Source of the DNA: Chrysogorgia sp. JL179-B06 | Taxonomy: Eukaryota; Cnidaria; Anthozoa; Scleralcyonacea; Chrysogorgiidae | Assembly (NCBI GenBank): GCA_035772405.1 | Contig: JAYKKM010000224.1 | Location: 2,006,501 to 2,070,500, forward strand | DNA: 64,000 nucleotides | Reading direction: 5' to 3' | Shown here: piece by piece, positions 59,407 to 64,000 of the stretch | Layout of the letters: each line of letters begins with the position of its first letter | Position numbering within the stretch: position 1 is the first letter of the stretch | Made by a program: the position numbers and the translations under genes | The notes under the pieces: model-generated | What the model was told of the DNA's origin: nothing | Database searches by the model: none | What the model saw: the letters and a program-made list of their open reading frames with translations, nothing else

Positions 59407-59829
59407 CAGGGCCATACTCAGAACAGATACAGGGGGTGTGTAAGCTCACTTCAACCGACTGACACACAAGCTTGTAACGACTGCACCCTGTTGATAATGC
59501 ACTCTCAATATGAAATGCAAAAATGATGACATTTTGGTATATTTATGTCTTTGGTGTTCTCTCATTGATTACATTTTTATATAAACAAAACATTTAACAT
59601 CAACATTAGATTTGTGAGTCTTAAATTTGGTAGTTTGAAATAAAATTGAAACTGATAAGTGCTGAAAGTTAAGGAGGGTCTACTTGTCCGTGTTAAATCA
59701 AACACATCTAAAATATAACTTCTGCCGACTAAAATATAACTTCTGCAGACTGAAACTCATAAAAATATTTGTGGGGGGTGTTGCACCACCACACCCCCAT
59801 GCCCCCAACACCCCGTAGCTCCGGGCCTG
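59407..59829. mobile_element. non-autonomous hAT-like element with exact 8-bp duplication
   Basis: CACCCACC is present exactly at 59399-59406 and 59830-59837. The ends are CAGGGCC and, inverted, CAGGCCC, with a G-rich GGGGGTGTTGCACCACC block near the right end. It is 423 bp with no transposase. Confidence 0.8.
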
Positions 59830-60359
59830 CACCCACCTGCATGGTTCTTTAGGTGCTGCATGAAATTTTCATTATTTCATTTTTTTCATTATCAGTGTCT
59901 GATTTTTATGCAAAAAATTTCCAAATCTCTTGGAAAGCTGATGGTAAACTGACAACTCAATCAGAGGCGGACTGGCCCACCGGGAAACCAGGAAATTTCC
60001 CGGTGCGCCCCCTCGGTTTTGCCGTTTTGCGCCCGCACGAAGACAATTTGGCACCCCACGAAGACAATTAGTCAGGCGCTCCTTTCATCCAATTTCCCGA
60101 TAACTTTCTTGCTACCAGTCCATGACCTCAATTCCATAGGCCTTATATAGTACTGGCAAACTATTCAAACCTGCCCGCAATTTTCAAAGAGATGCCTGTT
60201 GGTGTAAAACAGTCTGATTTCTATTAGATAAATCTATCCATGAGAGAAGAACAAAGATAAATGGGGGCTGCCAATTAACAAGTAATCCACTATTACAGTA
60301 TTAGAAGTTTCAACATAAATCCCGAAATGACTTTATTGCTGCCGTAGGCAGCACACTAA

Positions 60360-60631
60360 TCTTGACCTGGTTTGCTGTGTCTCGTACCCAGACCTTTTCG
60401 CGGAACTATGTAAAGTCGATCGACCTTAAATTACGATCATGGATGTTTGTATGTCCACAGATTTATGACGTTTTATGACGTAACTCGTAGATGTTCGTTT
60501 AATCGCCGGATGCGGAAACTATCCGAATCAAATGCTCGGAACTCGCCAACAGCAACGTGTTCTGCTTTAGTGTTGAACTGCTTTAACCTGGTTGTGCTTC
60601 CGAATTTCAACTTCGATTTTCTCTTGTCAAG
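60360..60631 (+). promoter_or_regulatory. candidate promoter and first 5' exon of the right-hand gene
   Basis: Two CRE-like TGACGT motifs lie in TATGACGTTTTATGACGTAA (about 60464-60483). Downstream, TTGTCAAG|GTAAGG at 60631/60632 is a strong splice donor on the plus strand. GC content is higher than around it. The promoter role is an inference; no start site can be read. Confidence 0.4.
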
Positions 60632-61539
60632 GTAAGGCAACTAGTTTCAATTATCAGCATATTTCTCAAGAGTCAAGGGATTTAACGGCTTTTATCTTCT
60701 ATTTTTTGGCGGTATATTGATGTGAGTTCAATCACAGGATCCATTGTGTTCACGCTGATCATAACATATTACATATCAGACACTCACGATTCCACTGACA
60801 GCTTTGCCAAATCATGATTTATAGTGGCAGCAGTGATTTATCAGAAATTTGTTTACCAATCACCAACTACATACTGTAGTCATAATGTATAGTGTATATA
60901 GTGTATACTGTCTATGCAGTCAAAAGCCTTGCCAAATTATATTCAGATAAGTGATAGTCATTTGTAATTTAAGTCTGCTGTATTTAAATATAATTAAAAT
61001 AATTGATAGAAATGTGGATATGTGTACATACTACAGTGGGTTCATTTTGGAAATTTTATCAAAAATTAGGCTTCCCATGACTTTTGAGGCAGCATTTCCC
61101 CTTGCGATAGTAACTTCTAGTTATATTTATACCGATCCTTCAGTTCATGACATCATCAAAATAATTAAAAGTTATATAATTAAAGTTTATATTAAAATTT
61201 ACTCTGATAAAGGCTTTTGCCTGAAATATCAGTTATTCGTTATTTGTTTGTCAGTTTACTACCTAACCTTACCCTGGGTGCCAGAGGTTCTAACCTTTAC
61301 TATATTTGTATAACGTTTGAACACCAACGCCAACTCCTCAACAGGGGGGTGCAAAACATTTATAGCGCACGTGATATTCTGTGATAGCGATATATATATG
61401 AGTGCTAAGGAGTCTACGACCCAAGTACTAAGATGCTAAAAGGCGCAAAGGATTAAATTTATACCATATACTAGGGTATAAATAACACAATATAAGTATA
61501 TTACAAGTATAAATACCTGCCCTCCTAATTATCTTCGTT

Positions 61540-62009
61540 CTTTGTTGTGGGCGATGAACGGAATCAGGGGGGACGGAATCGTCGACAATAAGCGTTCCAT
61601 ATTCGGAAATTGTCGTTACTTATTCGCAGGGCGCCGCTCGTATATCAAATCATGGTCAAATATATACACTGCAACGCTTTGTGCTACTTTGTGCAAGAGA
61701 CGGCATGATTTTCAATGCAACAACAACTGCATTGTTGACCGAAATAGTTCCTCAATAGTTGCCGTGCTTAGCCAAGCTTCTGAATTGAAGATAGACGTAT
61801 ACATATCTCCTTGTTTTTTGAAACGAATATAGGAATCTACTGCAGAGAATAGTAATTTTCACGAGAAATATATATTATTTCCGGTGGTAAAGAAGACGTG
61901 TGCCTGCTTACAAGGGAATTGCTTCGGTCGGATACTCAGATATTGCAATTATCAAGCACATATATATCTTCAAGAACACAGGCATATTGAAACGTTTTAA
62001 GTCATCCAG
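61540..62009 (+). other. candidate alternative 5' exon
   Basis: CATCCAG|GTGAGT at 62009/62010 is a strong plus-strand donor 0.7 kb before the coding exon. The upstream limit is unknown, and the 96-residue ORF at 61542-61832 has no recognisable domain. It could be an untranslated leader. Confidence 0.3.
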
Positions 62010-62718
62010 GTGAGTATTACGTTAAGGTTCGTAATGTAAGCTATTATGCTGTGCATCGGTTTATGACTGGAAAGCTTTATACTGTAAAGGAAGTTGACGG
62101 ACGGAAGCCAATTGTCATTGTGGCTAGCTGTCGTATCTTTCTGAAATCTGAATCATATTGCCGACCGATTGTAAATTTATGACGAATGCGGAATTACATT
62201 TTTTTCGCATGAACGTGAAATACGTTGCTTGCACTAAATCGAAATGATTTATACATTCTGATATTCACAAGAAAGGTTGTTTTTCCTACGAAGCCCGTCG
62301 GCGTCACCAAACACTTCGCTATTAGACTGCGATCGCTGATGACAAAGTTATTTGTTGGGAAATCAACGTGAGCTTGTCCGTGTGATGATGGTTGAATGCG
62401 TCATGGCCAAATTCAGTCGTTTAAAACTGAAAATCACCCCACTCGTGGCAAACCTAGAAGAACTTCATCATATACAAATAAGGGGGGGAAGAACACATCT
62501 ATTATATTAGTATTAATGTTTTATACGTCGCGAATATTACAGTAATTTTATTTCAGAATCATCCTCAGTAATTCTTGTTTGCGTTGTGTATTTTGATTCA
62601 TCATTCATGTAAAGAGAGAACAACGGTATCGTTAAATTTTCGTTTTAAATGAATAAAGACACCATTGTCTTTTACAGCACTATACTGCAGTTTTATTGCC
62701 AAGATAATACAGTTCCCC

Positions 62719-63180
62719 ATGGATCCAAGACAGCTATCAGAGCCTGGCCTAATGATATCCACTGTTGGTGTTCTTACTCCTGTTCCTGATGTTCTCACGA
62801 TATCTGTTGAAAAGGAGCAACAGCCTGTGCACAGTATTCCACAGATGGTACTACCTGTTGGTGAACCTGAAGAAAAACTCCAGGAGGTTCAAACTGTAGC
62901 AAGTATGCCAGGTTTAGAAACCAGAGAAGAGTTGGCTCAAATAATGGGAGGGAATGGTAATATGATTGAAAAAACAAATGAATCAGAAACATTCACCAAC
63001 AAGCCTGGTGATATGGAAAAAACCATGGCAGCAACTGATTCACATAATGCCAGAGCTGCTGAAAATTATATTATTGTGAGAGTAAAGGCATCAGAACCTG
63101 TGGAACTTATCAGAACACTTGTTGCTAATACAATCAAAGTACCTCTTAACAAAACAAGTGTTTATTACAGGGGAAATCAG
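62719..63180 (+). CDS. first coding exon of an unidentified gene, possible ubiquitin-like fold start
   Basis: The acceptor AATACAG at 62712 is followed after six bases by ATGGATCC. One hundred and fifty-four codons run to a perfect donor, AATCAG|GTAAGA, in phase 0. The first 110 residues are acidic, Pro/Glu-rich and probably disordered. The end reads YIIVRVKASEPVELIRTLVA, NTIKVPLNKTSVYYRGNQ, whose strand-helix-strand pattern and (L/V)YYRG(N/K)Q end resemble ubiquitin up to its LIFAGKQ. No further exon was identified before the window ends. I do not recognise the gene. Confidence 0.6.
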
Positions 63181-63905
63181 GTAAGAACAGATCGGTTTCA
63201 TTAATATTGTCATAGCATGCTACGTTTCAAAAATAGATGTCTCTGTCCAACAAATGTTGTCAGAAAATTACAGTACACAAAAAATAGCCGGCGGTAAGAG
63301 GAAAACAGGCGGTGGTTAAACCGCCGGTAACTGCCTATTAATGAAAACTCTGTAAGAAGTTGGATGATTGTCAAGATCAAATCCTTAGAATCCCAGACAG
63401 GGCCGACACTTACAGTAGTAGCAAAGGTACTAGTTCAATGTGACATGTGTATAGTATTTCATCTGCTAGTATCAACATGTTAAGTATATAATATGATGTG
63501 GTATCTTAGTATGGCTAAGTTATGAATGTGGTTGCTCCTCATTAGTATTTACTCTCATGGCAATAGAATAATATTATTACAAAAAATGTTGAGCAATTCT
63601 TCACATTGTGTAGTATTCAGTAAATTTACAGTGATTTTACATTTTATGGATATGATTTATTTGGACTAGGAGCTCATGTTGACAGTACATGTGTAACATT
63701 GGACCACACATTGTAACCTTTACCATCTGAGTTGGTGTATTTAAATGGTTGGAGCATTTCAATGACAATCAGAAATGGTTATGTTTTCTGTAAATATAAT
63801 TAAAAGTCTTAATATTAAAATACATATACCGGTACTGACAGTACTACAGGGGGGATGGGGGCTGGGTACCAATCCTAAAATTCTGAAAATCCTAAAATAG
63901 ACTAT
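63181..63905. other. intron of the right-hand gene, nothing recognised
   Basis: A small GGCGGTTTAACC-type palindrome lies near 63290-63330. No exon, RNA gene or transposon end could be supported. Confidence 0.4.
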
Positions 63906-64000
63906 CTTCTGTTAATGGTTTCTCAGTCTCTGTCGATGGATATTATATCAAGCGTGTGCACGAGTATAAATATCTTGGTGTGGTCATGGATGAACCCTTT
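63906..64000 (+). pseudogene. LINE reverse transcriptase fragment running off the window
   Basis: The plus-strand frame reads VNGFSVSVDGYYIKRVHEYK, YLGVVMDEPF. The KYLG(V)..D motif is the hallmark of the RT thumb boundary in LINE ORF2 proteins. It continues beyond the window. Confidence 0.65.

Overview
This window is nuclear DNA from an invertebrate animal. It is AT-rich and dense with introns and repeats, and its coding sequence is broken into exons of 62-513 bp with canonical GT/AG borders. The foldback elements, the retroelement family and the repeat motifs (for example CTGAAGATGACCGCCGC and CGTTTCGAGCGAAGG) remind me of cnidarian, probably anthozoan, genomes. That assignment is an inference from memory and was not tested.

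The main gene fills 686-46978 on the minus strand. I could trace it as 27 exons whose reading frames join without a break into about 1441 codons. Exons 2-27 encode an ABCC-subfamily (MRP1-like) ABC exporter with two membrane domains and two nucleotide-binding domains (NBDs). NBD1 has the degenerate DDP Walker B usual in ABCC proteins; NBD2 has LSVGQ and DEATAAVD. Exon 1 does not encode the usual TMD0 membrane bundle. It encodes a Src-type SH3 domain preceded by a Met-Gly, lysine-rich start. Its donor (GA|GTAAGT) is in the same phase as the exon 2 acceptor, so the sequence predicts an SH3-ABC transporter fusion. I regard this as the most unusual thing in the window.

The introns are packed with transposons. 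There are at least five families of short elements flanked by TTAA. Others are TA-flanked pogo/mariner-like MITEs, long foldbacks, tRNA-derived SINEs, LINE reverse-transcriptase scraps and simple repeats. Intron 5 holds a decayed retroelement (Myb-like domain, YADD reverse transcriptase, Cys/His motif, endonuclease-like tail) lying between (AAT)n tracts. Intron 1, just behind the SH3 exon, is almost entirely a stack of transposons nested in one another.

Upstream of the gene, 48736-54030 is a 51-bp minisatellite of roughly 97 units, broken by one 356-bp MITE. Next come hAT-type DNA transposons, one (56446-59106) with clear terminal repeats and target duplication and a frameshifted transposase. 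From about 60.4 kb a second gene probably begins on the plus strand: candidate 5' exons and a coding exon (62719-63180) that ends in what may be the first half of a ubiquitin-like fold. The last 90 bp are a LINE reverse-transcriptase fragment.
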